Source: JAFDWI01 sp964449375 (GTDB lineage: Bacteria; Actinomycetota; Acidimicrobiia; Acidimicrobiales; Iamiaceae). Taken from it: DNA of 49,434 nucleotides. The stretch spans positions 1 to 49,434 of the forward strand of contig CAYVAS010000014.1 in the NCBI GenBank assembly GCA_964449375.1, written 5' to 3'. The translations under genes were made by a program, and so were the position numbers. How positions within the stretch are numbered: position 1 is the stretch's first letter; each line of letters opens with the position of its first letter. Under the pieces are notes generated by a model that saw only the letters and a list, made by a program, of their open reading frames with translations, had not been told where the DNA came from and ran no database searches. This document shows, in pieces, positions 1-8,316 of the stretch.

Positions 1-56
1 ACGGCGGCCAGGACGAATCTGCGACGAGGTGATGGACCATCGGGTCGGTGACGCAC
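1..56 (-). CDS. Possible 5' end of a gene cut by the window edge
   Basis: On the minus strand a GTG (56-54) follows a GAGGAG Shine-Dalgarno-like stretch by about five bases. It opens a frame reading VRHRPDGPSPRRRFVLAA before the window ends. The arginine-rich stretch running into hydrophobic residues would suit a signal peptide or first membrane segment, but only 18 codons are visible. It lies about 190 bases downstream of the hydrolase gene in the same direction, so it could belong to the same unit. An ATG at 40 in another frame is an alternative. No product can be named. The bases from 57 to 244 show only GC-rich palindromes and no gene I can support. Confidence 0.3.
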   Translation of the reverse strand, partial: MRHRPDGPSPRRRFVLAA

Positions 57-244
57 CGGAGCTCCTCGGGGTGCCGGACAACAGGATCAGGCCACCCTTC
101 GGCGGCCTCGCAGACCACTGTGGAGAACGCCGCCGCGGTGCGCCATCCCACAAAGTTGGGATTTTCGGAAAGCGTCGAGGTTTTCGCCCTCCCGAAGGTC
201 TCCGACGCTCGTCCCGCGACGCACCACAGAGCCGCGCGCGGCCC

Positions 245-1471
245 TCAGGAGCCCCCGCCGTCCGGGGAGGCGACGCCCTTTTCGGTGGCGGGTCCCTCGG
301 GTTCGGAGCGGTCCAGGACCAGATCCACGAAGTGCTCGATCGCGTCGCCGACCCGATGGAGCCGCAGCGAGTCGAAGAAATCGAAGTTGTGGTGGGCACC
401 GGGAAGCTCGGCGTGAACTACCGGCTGATCCGAGACCGCCGCGAGGGCCTCGGCGAAGGCCCGGGTGTCACGAGGCACCACGAGCGTGTCGACCGAGCCG
501 TTGACGATCAGGAACGGCGGCGCGTCCGACCCCATCACCTCCGAAGGTCCCTGCGGGTTCCCGCCCGGGCCTTGGACGGTTCCATAGAAGCCGTAGAGAC
601 CGACGACCCCGCGCACCGGGGCCCCGGTGAGGGCCGCCGTCGCCGCCAGGTGCGCACCCGCTGAGCCCCCGGCGACGAACACCTCGTCGGGGTTGCCGCC
701 CCATTCCGCGGCGTGGCGACGAACCCAGTCGATCGCGGCGCGGGCGTCGGCGAGCTGGTCGCCGTGGTCCACGCCGCGCAGGCGGTAGTCCGCGCTCGCG
801 GTGACCCAACCGCGGGTCGCGAACCGTTCCAGCAGGGGTCGTCCACCGAGCCGTTTGGACCCCATCACGAACCCACCCGGATGCAGATACACGAGCACCG
901 GCGCGCCGCCGCGTCCGGTGTGGCGGGGCGCGTACACGTCGAGGCGATGGCCCCGGCGCGCCGGTCCGTAGCGCAGGTTGCGGAGCCGCCGCACCCCGCC
1001 ACGCCGCGCCACCAGGGGCAGCGCCACGATCCGGACCCAGGGCGGCCGGGTCGCCGGTGGCGCCGCACGCGGTCCGAAGACCTCCACGAACGCGGCGGCC
1101 AGCGCCGGGCGGGTCGTGCGCATCCTGGCCGCCAGCGCGCCCAGCAGCGCAAGGTCGAGCGCCACGCCACCGGCCACGACCCACCACAGCACCTCGGACA
1201 CCTCGGGGCGGACCAGGGTCGACCAGGTCCCGCCCACCAGCACGACCAGACCGACCAGGGGCACTTCGCACACCAGCCAGGCGAGGGCGAAGCGCAGGTT
1301 GAACGGCGAGGAACCGGTCGGCATCGGGGGCCGCAGCGCCAGCGCGGCGATCACCGCGACCAGCACCACCGTGACCGCCGCGCCGATCATCGCCGGACCT
1401 CGACGAAGCCCCCGGCCACCCCGGGGGCCACGGGCACCCCGGCGCCGCACGCCGAGGTGCCCGTGGGCCAT
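245..1471 (-). CDS. Alpha/beta hydrolase (esterase/lipase, HSL-like) with N-terminal membrane segments
   Basis: A serine esterase/lipase-type hydrolase of 408 residues. The N-terminal 110 residues carry hydrophobic membrane segments. The catalytic domain shows HPGG (His197, oxyanion-hole motif in the HGGG position), the nucleophile elbow GGSAGAH (Ser270), Asp328 in NGSVD and His360/His361 near the end, a complete Ser-Asp-His set. It lies 43 bases after the stop of the MMPL exporter on the same strand, so the two are probably co-transcribed. Two starts are plausible: ATG at 1471, whose ribosome site sits in a 16-bp palindrome, or ATG at 1390 (residue 28) preceded by GAGG at good spacing. The later start still keeps the membrane segments. 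The physiological substrate is unknown. Confidence 0.85.
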   Translation of the reverse strand: MAHGHLGVRRRGARGPRGGRGLRRGPAMIGAAVTVVLVAVIAALALRPPMPTGSSPFNLRFALAWLVCEVPLVGLVVLVGGTWSTLVRPEVSEVLWWVVAGGVALDLALLGALAARMRTTRPALAAAFVEVFGPRAAPPATRPPWVRIVALPLVARRGGVRRLRNLRYGPARRGHRLDVYAPRHTGRGGAPVLVYLHPGGFVMGSKRLGGRPLLERFATRGWVTASADYRLRGVDHGDQLADARAAIDWVRRHAAEWGGNPDEVFVAGGSAGAHLAATAALTGAPVRGVVGLYGFYGTVQGPGGNPQGPSEVMGSDAPPFLIVNGSVDTLVVPRDTRAFAEALAAVSDQPVVHAELPGAHHNFDFFDSLRLHRVGDAIEHFVDLVLDRSEPEGPATEKGVASPDGGGS

Positions 1472-1474
1472 GGT

Positions 1475-1490
1475 TCCTCACGCGTGAGGA
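1475..1490. promoter_or_regulatory. 16-bp perfect palindrome overlapping the hydrolase ribosome-binding site
   Basis: TCCTCACGCGTGAGGA is perfectly self-complementary and lies four bases before the ATG at 1471, in the gap between the MMPL stop and the hydrolase. On the minus strand its right half supplies the GTGAGGA ribosome site. It could be an operator or a translation-limiting hairpin. Function is inferred. Confidence 0.4.
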
Positions 1491-1514
1491 CCATCCGGTG
1501 CCGGCGGGCCCGAC

Positions 1515-3761
1515 TCACAACCGGATCAGCTCCGGTTGCGCCTCGGCGTCGGCATCGGCCCCGTCGCCGTCGTGAGCCACGACCCCTTCGTCCGGCCGTT
1601 CGATCGACACGTGGGGCACGATGCGGTCCAGCCAGGCGGGGAAGGACCAGTTGGCCCGTCCCAGCAGGTGCATCACCGAGGGCACCAGCACCGTGCGCAG
1701 GATGAAGGCGTCGATGAACACCGCGCTGGCCAGCCCGAATCCGAGCAGCTTCACGACCCGCAACGGTTCGAGGAAGAACCCGGCGAACACCGCGATCATG
1801 ATCGTGGCCGCGGCGGTGATGACTCCGCCGGTCGCCGCCTGACCGATCCGGACCGCCCGGGCATTGTCACCGGTGCGGATCCACTCCTCGTGGATCCGGC
1901 TGACGAGGAACACCTGGTAGTCCATCGACAATCCGAAGATGATGGCGAAACACACCACCGGCGCCCAGGGTTCGATCGGTCCCCCGCTGCCCACCCCCAG
2001 GGTCTCCGAGAGCCATCCCCACTGGAACAGGGCGACGACCACCCCGAAGGACGCACCCGCGGCGAGCAGGTTCATCACCGCCGCGGTCAACGGGACGACC
2101 AGGCTGCGGAACGCGACCAGCAGCAGGAACGACAGGCCCACGACCGCGCCGATGAACAGCGGCATCTTCTGGCCCAGCACGTGCGCGAAGTCGACCTGGA
2201 CCGCGGTGCCGCCGAACACGTACACCTGGGACCCGGTGCCCTGCTCCAGTGGGGGCAGCACGTCGTCGCGCAGGTGGTGCACCAGCTCGGTGGTCGCCTC
2301 GGCCTGGGGAGCGGTCCGGGACTTCAGCGACACCAGCGTCAGGCGTGGGGTCAGCGGCTGGGGAGCCACGAACACGCTTGCCGGGTCGACGTTGGGCACG
2401 TCACCGATTCTGGCGCCGAGCGACCGGGCCACCTGCTGGGCGTCGGAGCCTGCCACGACGAGGGTCAGCACCGAGTTGTAGCCGGGACCGAAGTGTTCGG
2501 CGATCAGGTCGTAGCCCTCCCGGGTCGTCGACCCGGCGGGGTCGTTGCCCTGGTCGGCGTGGCCGAGCCGCATCGACAGCATCGGCACCGTCATCGCGAT
2601 CACCACGACCGCGCCCAGACCGCCCAGCAGCGCCGGACGACGGGACACCAGCGCCGACCAGGCGGCCCAGCGACCCACCGATTCGGGATCCACGAAGTGC
2701 CCGGCGGCCACCTCCCGGCGATGACGACGGGTCAGCACCCGCAGCCCGAGAAAGCGCAGCATCGCGGGCAACAACGTGAGCGACGCCACCAGGGTCAGAC
2801 CGATCGCGACTGCGGTGCCGATCGCCATGCCGTAGAAGAAGCCGACGCCCAGCGCGACCAGTCCCAACATCGCGATGCACACCGTCGTGCCGGCAAAGAG
2901 CACCGCCCGACCCGAGGTGTCGATGGCCGACTGGATCGACTCCTCGACGCCCATACCCCGACGCAGGTTGCGCCGGTGGCGGGTCACGATGAACAACGCG
3001 TAGTCCACCCCCACGCCGATGACCATGAGCTGGGTGAGCTGGGGAGTGACGTCGGGAACCGCCATCAGGTGCGACAGCATCGCGACCAGTGCCAGGCCGC
3101 CGGTGAGCGCCGCGGCCGCCCCCAGCAGGGGCAGTGCGGTGGCGCCGACCGTGCGGAACACGATCGCCAGGATCACCAACGCGGCCAGAAAACCGATCAG
3201 GATCGCGTTGCCGCCCTGGCCGTGTTCGACCCCGGCGAACGCGTCGCCGGTGAAGGCCACCTGGAGCTGGTCGGTCTGCAGGGACTCGAGGTGCTCGTAG
3301 GCAGCGGTGAAATCGTCGGCCTCGACGTTCTCGACGGCCCAGTCCACCTCGGCGAGCGCCGTGGAGGAGTCCGGGGACAACAGGTCGACCCGTCCCGGTC
3401 CGGTCACCGGCCGGCCGCCGGTGCACTTCACCGTCTGCCAGGGGGTGGTCACCTGGGAGACCCCGGCGCCGACGGTGCACAACTCGGTGAAGCGGTCACG
3501 CACTGTCGGTGGTGCCTGGTCCAGGGTGCCTCCGTCGGTGTGCAGCACGACCTGGCCGCCGAACCCGCTCTGATCGGACTGGCCGGCCGACTCCAGCAGC
3601 TGGACCACCTCCTCGGTCTCGGTGTCGGGCAGGCTGAAGTCGTTCTGGTAATCGGCGCCGCCGAGCGCGCCGGCGATCGACTGGGCGAAGACGAGCGCGA
3701 CGATCCAGCCGGCCACCACGTACCAGCGCTTGTCGATCGCGAATCGGGCGATGCGTTTCAT
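1515..3761 (-). CDS. MMPL/RND-family membrane transporter
   Basis: A 748-residue RND-superfamily exporter of the MMPL type found in actinobacteria, expected in the cytoplasmic membrane and moving lipids, drugs or small hydrophobic molecules by proton exchange. It has the family's duplicated layout: a first membrane helix (about residues 9-30), a large extracellular loop, a bundle of helices containing GVDYALFIVTRHR, then a second loop and bundle with GLSMDYQVFLVSR. The paired Asp-Tyr motifs sit in the proton-relay helices. I chose the ATG at 3761 because AGGAGAGG lies eight bases upstream; an open frame extends to 3884 but gives an unlikely Arg/Pro-rich tail. The divergent LuxR-type regulator and the operator-like boxes between them suggest local control. 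The substrate cannot be told from sequence. Confidence 0.9.
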   Translation of the reverse strand: MKRIARFAIDKRWYVVAGWIVALVFAQSIAGALGGADYQNDFSLPDTETEEVVQLLESAGQSDQSGFGGQVVLHTDGGTLDQAPPTVRDRFTELCTVGAGVSQVTTPWQTVKCTGGRPVTGPGRVDLLSPDSSTALAEVDWAVENVEADDFTAAYEHLESLQTDQLQVAFTGDAFAGVEHGQGGNAILIGFLAALVILAIVFRTVGATALPLLGAAAALTGGLALVAMLSHLMAVPDVTPQLTQLMVIGVGVDYALFIVTRHRRNLRRGMGVEESIQSAIDTSGRAVLFAGTTVCIAMLGLVALGVGFFYGMAIGTAVAIGLTLVASLTLLPAMLRFLGLRVLTRRHRREVAAGHFVDPESVGRWAAWSALVSRRPALLGGLGAVVVIAMTVPMLSMRLGHADQGNDPAGSTTREGYDLIAEHFGPGYNSVLTLVVAGSDAQQVARSLGARIGDVPNVDPASVFVAPQPLTPRLTLVSLKSRTAPQAEATTELVHHLRDDVLPPLEQGTGSQVYVFGGTAVQVDFAHVLGQKMPLFIGAVVGLSFLLLVAFRSLVVPLTAAVMNLLAAGASFGVVVALFQWGWLSETLGVGSGGPIEPWAPVVCFAIIFGLSMDYQVFLVSRIHEEWIRTGDNARAVRIGQAATGGVITAAATIMIAVFAGFFLEPLRVVKLLGFGLASAVFIDAFILRTVLVPSVMHLLGRANWSFPAWLDRIVPHVSIERPDEGVVAHDGDGADADAEAQPELIRL

Positions 3762-3830
3762 GGGGCGGACCTCTCCTGGTCGACGGGGTTCTCCGCCCAG
3801 GGTGCGCCTCGCCCGGGGTGCGAAACGTCC

Positions 3831-3892
3831 GCCACCTGGCTGAAATCGCCGCTCTGGCCCGCCAGGTGGCCGAGGTTCCGCCACCTGGCGGA
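3831..3892. promoter_or_regulatory. Three operator-like GCCA-N2-TGGC boxes in a divergent promoter
   Basis: Three copies of the same ten-base quasi-palindrome lie between the exporter and the regulator: GCCACCTGGC at 3831-3840, its reverse complement GCCAGGTGGC at 3861-3870, and GCCACCTGGC again at 3880-3889. The last copy is extended to CCGCCA-CC-TGGCGG. Centre spacings are 30 and 19 bases, close to three and two helical turns. This is the arrangement of a cooperative repressor or activator site. The third box overlaps nothing coding. Which protein binds is unknown; the neighbouring LuxR-type regulator is the obvious candidate. Confidence 0.5.
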
Positions 3893-3927
3893 TGTCTCGA
3901 CCCCGACGGGTCTCCGATCATCGGGGC

Positions 3928-4137
3928 ATGGACCTGTTTCTGCGGTGCGACCACACCGATCCTCCCTCAGGACGTCTCCGCCGGCTGGGCGGTTCCCGCC
4001 CGGGAACCGACGGTGGAACACCGGAGGCCGACCCGGGCGTCACCGTCGAGTTCTCCGGGTGGCTCGGGCTGTTGCGCGCCCTGTCCGATGCGCTCACCGA
4101 ATCGGAACACGAGCAGATCCCGTCCCTCGACCCGTAG
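3928..4137 (+). CDS. Small hypothetical protein (69 aa) upstream of the LuxR regulator
   Basis: An ATG-initiated frame of 69 codons beginning MDLFLRCD and ending just before the regulator gene. Third codon positions are strongly G/C, as in its neighbours. The segment VEFSGWLGLLRALSDALTE looks like an amphipathic helix with a Trp-Leu-Gly-Leu core, which gives the impression of a conserved small protein rather than noise, but I do not recognise a family. There is no clear ribosome site; a start at 3892 in the same frame is less likely. Its TAG stop forms the first three bases of the putative -10 box of the next gene. Its function is unknown. It may be co-regulated with the exporter or the regulator. 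Confidence 0.5.
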   Translation: MDLFLRCDHTDPPSGRLRRLGGSRPGTDGGTPEADPGVTVEFSGWLGLLRALSDALTESEHEQIPSLDP

Positions 4138-4140
4138 CCT
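4135..4140 (+). promoter_or_regulatory. -10 box for a leaderless regulator transcript
   Basis: TAGCCT fits TANNNT and lies seven bases before the ATG at 4148, the spacing expected for a leaderless mRNA. No ribosome site precedes that ATG. Confidence 0.45.
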
Positions 4141-4147
4141 CGAATGC

Positions 4148-7033
4148 ATGGACGCGCGGATGAATCCGGTGCTGCGCGGTCGGTCGGCGGAACTCGACGC
4201 GATCGGCGCTGCGCTGGATGGTGCCGCAGCCGGCGAACAGCGGATTCTGCTGATCGACGGCGAAGCGGGCATCGGCAAGTCCCGCCTGTTGGCCGAAGCG
4301 GCCGAGCAGGCCACCGCACGCGGGTTTCTGGTGGCAGCCGCGTGCGGCGACGAGATGGAACGGTCCCGGCCCTTCGGGGTGATCGCCGATGCCCTCGGGT
4401 GCACCCGGACCGCCGAGGACCCTCGCCGTCACGCGATCGCGTCGCTGCTCACGGGGCGGGACCGCGTGACTGGTCCGGTGACGGTGAGCAGCGACCCGGG
4501 GTTGCGCTACCGGGTCGTCGATGCCCTCTGTGACCTGGTGAGCGCCCTGGCCGCGGACCAGCCCGTGCTGCTCGCCCTGGACGACCTGCAGTGGTCGGAC
4601 CAGGCCACGCTGGTGAGCCTGACCAACATCTGTCAGGCGACCGTGGGCCTGCCCGTCGCCGTTCTGGGCGGTCACCAGCCGATCGCCCGTACCTCGCCGC
4701 TGGCCGGGACGATCGCCGCGCTCGACGACGCCGGCGCCTGCCACCTGTCGCTGGCTCCGCTCGACGACACGGCGGTGCACCAGGTCGTCGCCGACCTGCT
4801 GGGCGCCGAACCCGAGCCGTCGCTGCTCGATGCGGTGGCCGGCGCGACCGGCAACCCGCTGTTCGTGATCGAGTTGATCCAGTCGATCCTGGGGGACCCG
4901 ACCGCGGGGCGCGGCACACCGCTGCCCGTACCCAGCGCCGCGACCGTGCCCGATTCGGTCCGCCTGGCGATCCTGCGTCGGCTCAGCACCCTACCCGACA
5001 CCACGCTGGAAACGTTGCGCTTCGCGGCGCTGCTGGGCGCGTCGTTCTCACCCCAGGAGCTGGCCGTGGTGACCGACCGTGGTGTCGGTGACCTGCTGCC
5101 CGCCCTGGAAGCGGCGATCACCGTCAAGGTGATCGAGGAACACGACGCCGCCCTGCGCTTCCGTCACGATCTGATCCGCGAGGCGATCTACGCGGACATG
5201 ACCCCCACGCTGCGCACGGCCCTGCATCGCGAGGCCGCCCAACGCCTGTCGGCGGCGTCGGCGTCGGTGTGTCGGGTCGCCGAACAGTTCGCCCGGGGTG
5301 CGGGCCCCGGCGACACCGAGGCCGCCGACTGGTTCACCCGCGCGGCGCGCCAGGCGGTCACCACCGCGCCGGAGACCGCGGTCGACTTCTTCGCCCGGGC
5401 CGCCGAGGTGACCGCCCCCGACGATCCGGCACGCGACCGGGCGCTGACCGAACGGGCCGACGCGCTGATGCTCGCCGGCCAGGCAGGCGACGCCGTCGAC
5501 GCCTGTCGGGCGCTGCTCGCCGGAGCCGGCGACGCGGCGACCCGGGCCGGGGCCCGGCTGCGTCTGGGTAGTGCGTTGCTGGTGAACGGTCATCCCAACG
5601 AGGCCCTGACCGAACTCGACGTGGTGATCGGCGACGGCGGAGGCGAGGATCCCCGTGTCGTGGCCGGGCTCGCGGAGGTCGCCACCGCCAGGCTGTGGCT
5701 GGGCGACTTTCCCGGAGCGGACGCCGCTGCGGAACGGGCGCTTCCCGCCGCGGAGCGCATCGGCGACGCCCGCACGGTGGCGGCGTCGCTGGCCACCCGG
5801 TCGGTGACCGCCTGCATGCGCGCGCAGATGACCCGTGCGCTGGCGCTCAACGACGAAGCTCTCGCCCGGGCCGAAGCCTCCTCGGACCTGGCCGGACACC
5901 GCTTTCCGGTGTACGCCACCCGCGGGTGGATCCTGCTCGAACTCGACCGTCTCGAGGAGGCCCGCCAGGCGCTGGACCAGGGCCGCCGTCTGTGCGACCG
6001 ACTCGGGGTCCGCTGGCCCCTGGCCACCTACCAGGCCTACCTGGCGGTGGTGCGATTCTCCGCCGGCGCGTGGGACGACGCGGTCACCGAACTCGAAGCG
6101 GGTATCGAATTCGCCGAGGAATCCGGGGTGACCTACGCGCTCAAACCCAGCTACAGCGCGCTGGCGCTGATCCGACTGTTCCGCAACGACCTCGCCGGCA
6201 CCCGCCGGGCCCTGGAACGCACCACCGCGATGGCCGACCGTGGCTCCCGGCTGTTCGACTACCGCGCGTTGTGGGCCGAGGCGCTGGCGACCGAGGCCGA
6301 GGGCGACCCCCACGGCGCCTATGCGATGCTGGCTGAACGGTGGGGGCTGTGTCGGGAGGTGTCCATGGCGGTCGACTACCCGGTGGTCGGTCCGGACCTG
6401 GTGCGCCTGAGTCTGGACGCGGGAGATACGGAACTCGCCGAGCAGGTCACCGCGACGGTGATCGCCGCGGCCGCCGACATCGGCGTGCCCTCGATCGTGG
6501 GCGCCGCGTTGCGCTGCCGGGGCCTGCTCGAGGATGACGCCGAGATCATGGCCCGGGCTGTGGACGCCTACGCCTCGGGACCCCGGCTGTTCGAGACCGC
6601 CCTGACCTGCGAAGAAGCGGCTGCCGCCGCCGAACGGGCCGGCGACCGGGACCGGGCCCGGGGGCTGCTCGAACAGGCCAGCGGCCTCTTCGACCGGTTG
6701 GACGCATCCCGCGGGACCGCCCGCGTCGACGCACAGCTACGCCGTCTCGGGGTCCGCCGGGGCCGTCGCGGGCCGCGCAATCGGCCCCGGTGGGGCTGGC
6801 AGAGTCTGACGCCGACCGAGTCGATCGTGGCCGAACTGGTCGGCGAAGGCCTGACCAACCCGCAGATTGCCGAACGGCTGTACGTGTCGCGCCGCACCGT
6901 GCAGACCCACGTGTCCCACATCTTCACCAAGCTCGAGATCGGTTCGCGGGCCCGGCTGGCGACGCTGGTCGCCGAACACCGCGACGCCGACCCGGCCGAC
7001 CTCGGCCCGTCCCCGGTCGCACCCACCTCCTGA
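4148..7033 (+). CDS. Large LuxR-family (LAL-type) ATP-binding transcriptional regulator
   Basis: A 961-residue regulator of the LAL/MalT-like type. The N-terminal STAND-like ATPase has Walker A GEAGIGKS at residues 38-45 and Walker B LLALDDLQWSD around 140-151. The middle 550 residues are Ala/Leu/Glu-rich helical repeats of TPR character, the usual ligand or partner sensor. The C-terminal LuxR helix-turn-helix spans about 887-945, with LTPTESIVAEL, TNPQIAERLYVS and RRTVQTHVSHIFTKL. The start at 4148 has no Shine-Dalgarno site but a -10 box seven bases upstream; ATG 4160 is an alternative. It is divergent from the MMPL exporter and faces three operator-like boxes, so control of the exporter and itself is a reasonable inference. 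The inducer is unknown. Confidence 0.92.
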   Translation: MDARMNPVLRGRSAELDAIGAALDGAAAGEQRILLIDGEAGIGKSRLLAEAAEQATARGFLVAAACGDEMERSRPFGVIADALGCTRTAEDPRRHAIASLLTGRDRVTGPVTVSSDPGLRYRVVDALCDLVSALAADQPVLLALDDLQWSDQATLVSLTNICQATVGLPVAVLGGHQPIARTSPLAGTIAALDDAGACHLSLAPLDDTAVHQVVADLLGAEPEPSLLDAVAGATGNPLFVIELIQSILGDPTAGRGTPLPVPSAATVPDSVRLAILRRLSTLPDTTLETLRFAALLGASFSPQELAVVTDRGVGDLLPALEAAITVKVIEEHDAALRFRHDLIREAIYADMTPTLRTALHREAAQRLSAASASVCRVAEQFARGAGPGDTEAADWFTRAARQAVTTAPETAVDFFARAAEVTAPDDPARDRALTERADALMLAGQAGDAVDACRALLAGAGDAATRAGARLRLGSALLVNGHPNEALTELDVVIGDGGGEDPRVVAGLAEVATARLWLGDFPGADAAAERALPAAERIGDARTVAASLATRSVTACMRAQMTRALALNDEALARAEASSDLAGHRFPVYATRGWILLELDRLEEARQALDQGRRLCDRLGVRWPLATYQAYLAVVRFSAGAWDDAVTELEAGIEFAEESGVTYALKPSYSALALIRLFRNDLAGTRRALERTTAMADRGSRLFDYRALWAEALATEAEGDPHGAYAMLAERWGLCREVSMAVDYPVVGPDLVRLSLDAGDTELAEQVTATVIAAAADIGVPSIVGAALRCRGLLEDDAEIMARAVDAYASGPRLFETALTCEEAAAAAERAGDRDRARGLLEQASGLFDRLDASRGTARVDAQLRRLGVRRGRRGPRNRPRWGWQSLTPTESIVAELVGEGLTNPQIAERLYVSRRTVQTHVSHIFTKLEIGSRARLATLVAEHRDADPADLGPSPVAPTS

Positions 7034-7038
7034 AAGCG

Positions 7039-7058
7039 CGACCCCGGCACTCGGGTCG
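7039..7058 (+). terminator. Weak hairpin after the LuxR regulator
   Basis: CGACCC and GGGTCG form a six-base-pair stem with an eight-base loop five bases after the regulator's stop. A second short stem GGCCC-AATC-GGGCC follows at 7062-7075. There is no T-tract, so termination is only a possibility. Confidence 0.3.
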
Positions 7059-7137
7059 AGCGGCCCAATCGGGCCCCACTTGGGCGACGGCTACGTTGTC
7101 GGGGGGTCGCGAACGAAAGGGGGCGGACCTGACCACG

Positions 7138-8316
7138 ATGCGAGGCGCCGCCGCGATCGTCGGCGTCGCCGACGAGGTGTCGCCCACCGGCGAACTCGCC
7201 CTGCGCGGCCGGGCGCTGGAAGCCAAGGTCGTGCGCGACGCGCTGGACGACGCCGGATTGTCGCTGGTCGACATCGACGGGGTGTGCCACGTGGGCGGTG
7301 CGATGGAATTCGCCGAATTCCTGGGGATCGCGCCCCGATTCGTCGACTCGACCCTCACCGGCGGGTCGTCCTTCGAGATCCACCTCGAACACGCCGCAGC
7401 GGCGGTGGCCGCCGGGGTCGCCGAGTGCGTGCTGATCGTGTTCGCCCAGACGCCCCGAGCCGACGGGACCGCGGCGCGGCGCGCCGGGGGCGGCAGCGGT
7501 GGCCGGCGTCGGCGCGGCCCGCTCTTCGGCGGGCCCGACCCGATCGCCGAATGGGAACTGCCCTACGGACTGCAGGGGCCGGTGGGCTCCTACGCGCTGG
7601 CCGCCAGCCGGCACATGTCACAGTACGGGACCACCTCCGAGCAGCTCGCCCACATCGCGGTGAACGCACGGCGGTGGGCGGCGCTGAACCCCCGGGCCAG
7701 ACATCGCACCCCCATCACCGTCGCCGACGTGATCGACTCCGAGCCGATCGCGTCGCCGCTGCACAAACTGGACTGCTGCCTGGTCACCGACGGGGCCGGG
7801 GCCTGCATCGTCACCTCCACCGAGCGGGCCCGCGACCTGGCCCCGCCGGTGGTGACGGTGCTGGGCGCGGCCACCGCCACCACCCACCGCATGATCTCCC
7901 AGATGCCCGACCTGTGTGTCACCCCCGGCGCGATCAGCGGACCCGCGGCCTTCGCCATGGCCGGTGTGGGCCCGGCGGACGTGGACGTGCTGATGAGCTA
8001 CGACAGCTTCACGATCACCCAGCTCCTGCATTACGAGGACCTGGGATTCTGCGCCAAGGGCGAGGGCGGGCCCTTCGTCGAGGCCACCGACACCGGCCCG
8101 GGCGGCTCACTTCCCACCAACACCAACGGCGGCGGCCTGGCCTACACCCACCCGGGCATGTACGGCATGTTTCTGATCGTCGAGGCGGTCCGTCAGCTCC
8201 GCGGCGAAGGCGGTGACCGTCAGGTGGCGGGCGCCGAGGTGGCGCTGGTGCACGCGTCGGGCATGGTGCTGTCGTGCACCTCCACCGCGGTGCTCGGTAC
8301 CGAGGCGACGCTGTGA
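7138..8316 (+). CDS. Thiolase-like protein of the lipid-transfer (SCP-x/Ltp2) type
   Basis: A 392-residue thiolase-fold protein opening MRGAAAIVGVAD, with the C-terminal NTNGGG and THPGMYG (His338) motifs of the SCP-x/lipid-transfer group. At the place of the thiolase nucleophile (CGSS in true thiolases) it has GGSS, Gly75-Ser78, so it should not act as a thiolase. Non-catalytic members of this group pair with DUF35 proteins, and Ltp2-DUF35 pairs are retro-aldolases in steroid side-chain degradation. Its stop overlaps the start of a DUF35 gene by four bases (GTGA), matching that pairing. The ATG at 7138 has a rather distant AAAGGGGG upstream; a slightly earlier start is possible. The aldolase role is inferred. 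Confidence 0.85.
   Translation: MRGAAAIVGVADEVSPTGELALRGRALEAKVVRDALDDAGLSLVDIDGVCHVGGAMEFAEFLGIAPRFVDSTLTGGSSFEIHLEHAAAAVAAGVAECVLIVFAQTPRADGTAARRAGGGSGGRRRRGPLFGGPDPIAEWELPYGLQGPVGSYALAASRHMSQYGTTSEQLAHIAVNARRWAALNPRARHRTPITVADVIDSEPIASPLHKLDCCLVTDGAGACIVTSTERARDLAPPVVTVLGAATATTHRMISQMPDLCVTPGAISGPAAFAMAGVGPADVDVLMSYDSFTITQLLHYEDLGFCAKGEGGPFVEATDTGPGGSLPTNTNGGGLAYTHPGMYGMFLIVEAVRQLRGEGGDRQVAGAEVALVHASGMVLSCTSTAVLGTEATL

Noticed and set aside
150..230. Third copy of the dispersed hairpin near the left end
   Set aside because: AGCGTCG and CGACGCT pair over only seven bases with a long loop and do not share the arm sequence of the two true copies.
231..242. GCCGCGCGCGGC palindrome after the hydrolase
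   Set aside because: It is perfect, but with alternating CG it is expected by chance in such DNA, and no usable loop remains for a terminator.
1536..4163. Long plus-strand open frame opposite the MMPL gene
   Set aside because: It is rich in His, Gln, Arg and Gly, the signature of antisense shadow frames in GC-rich DNA, and mirrors a clear MMPL protein.
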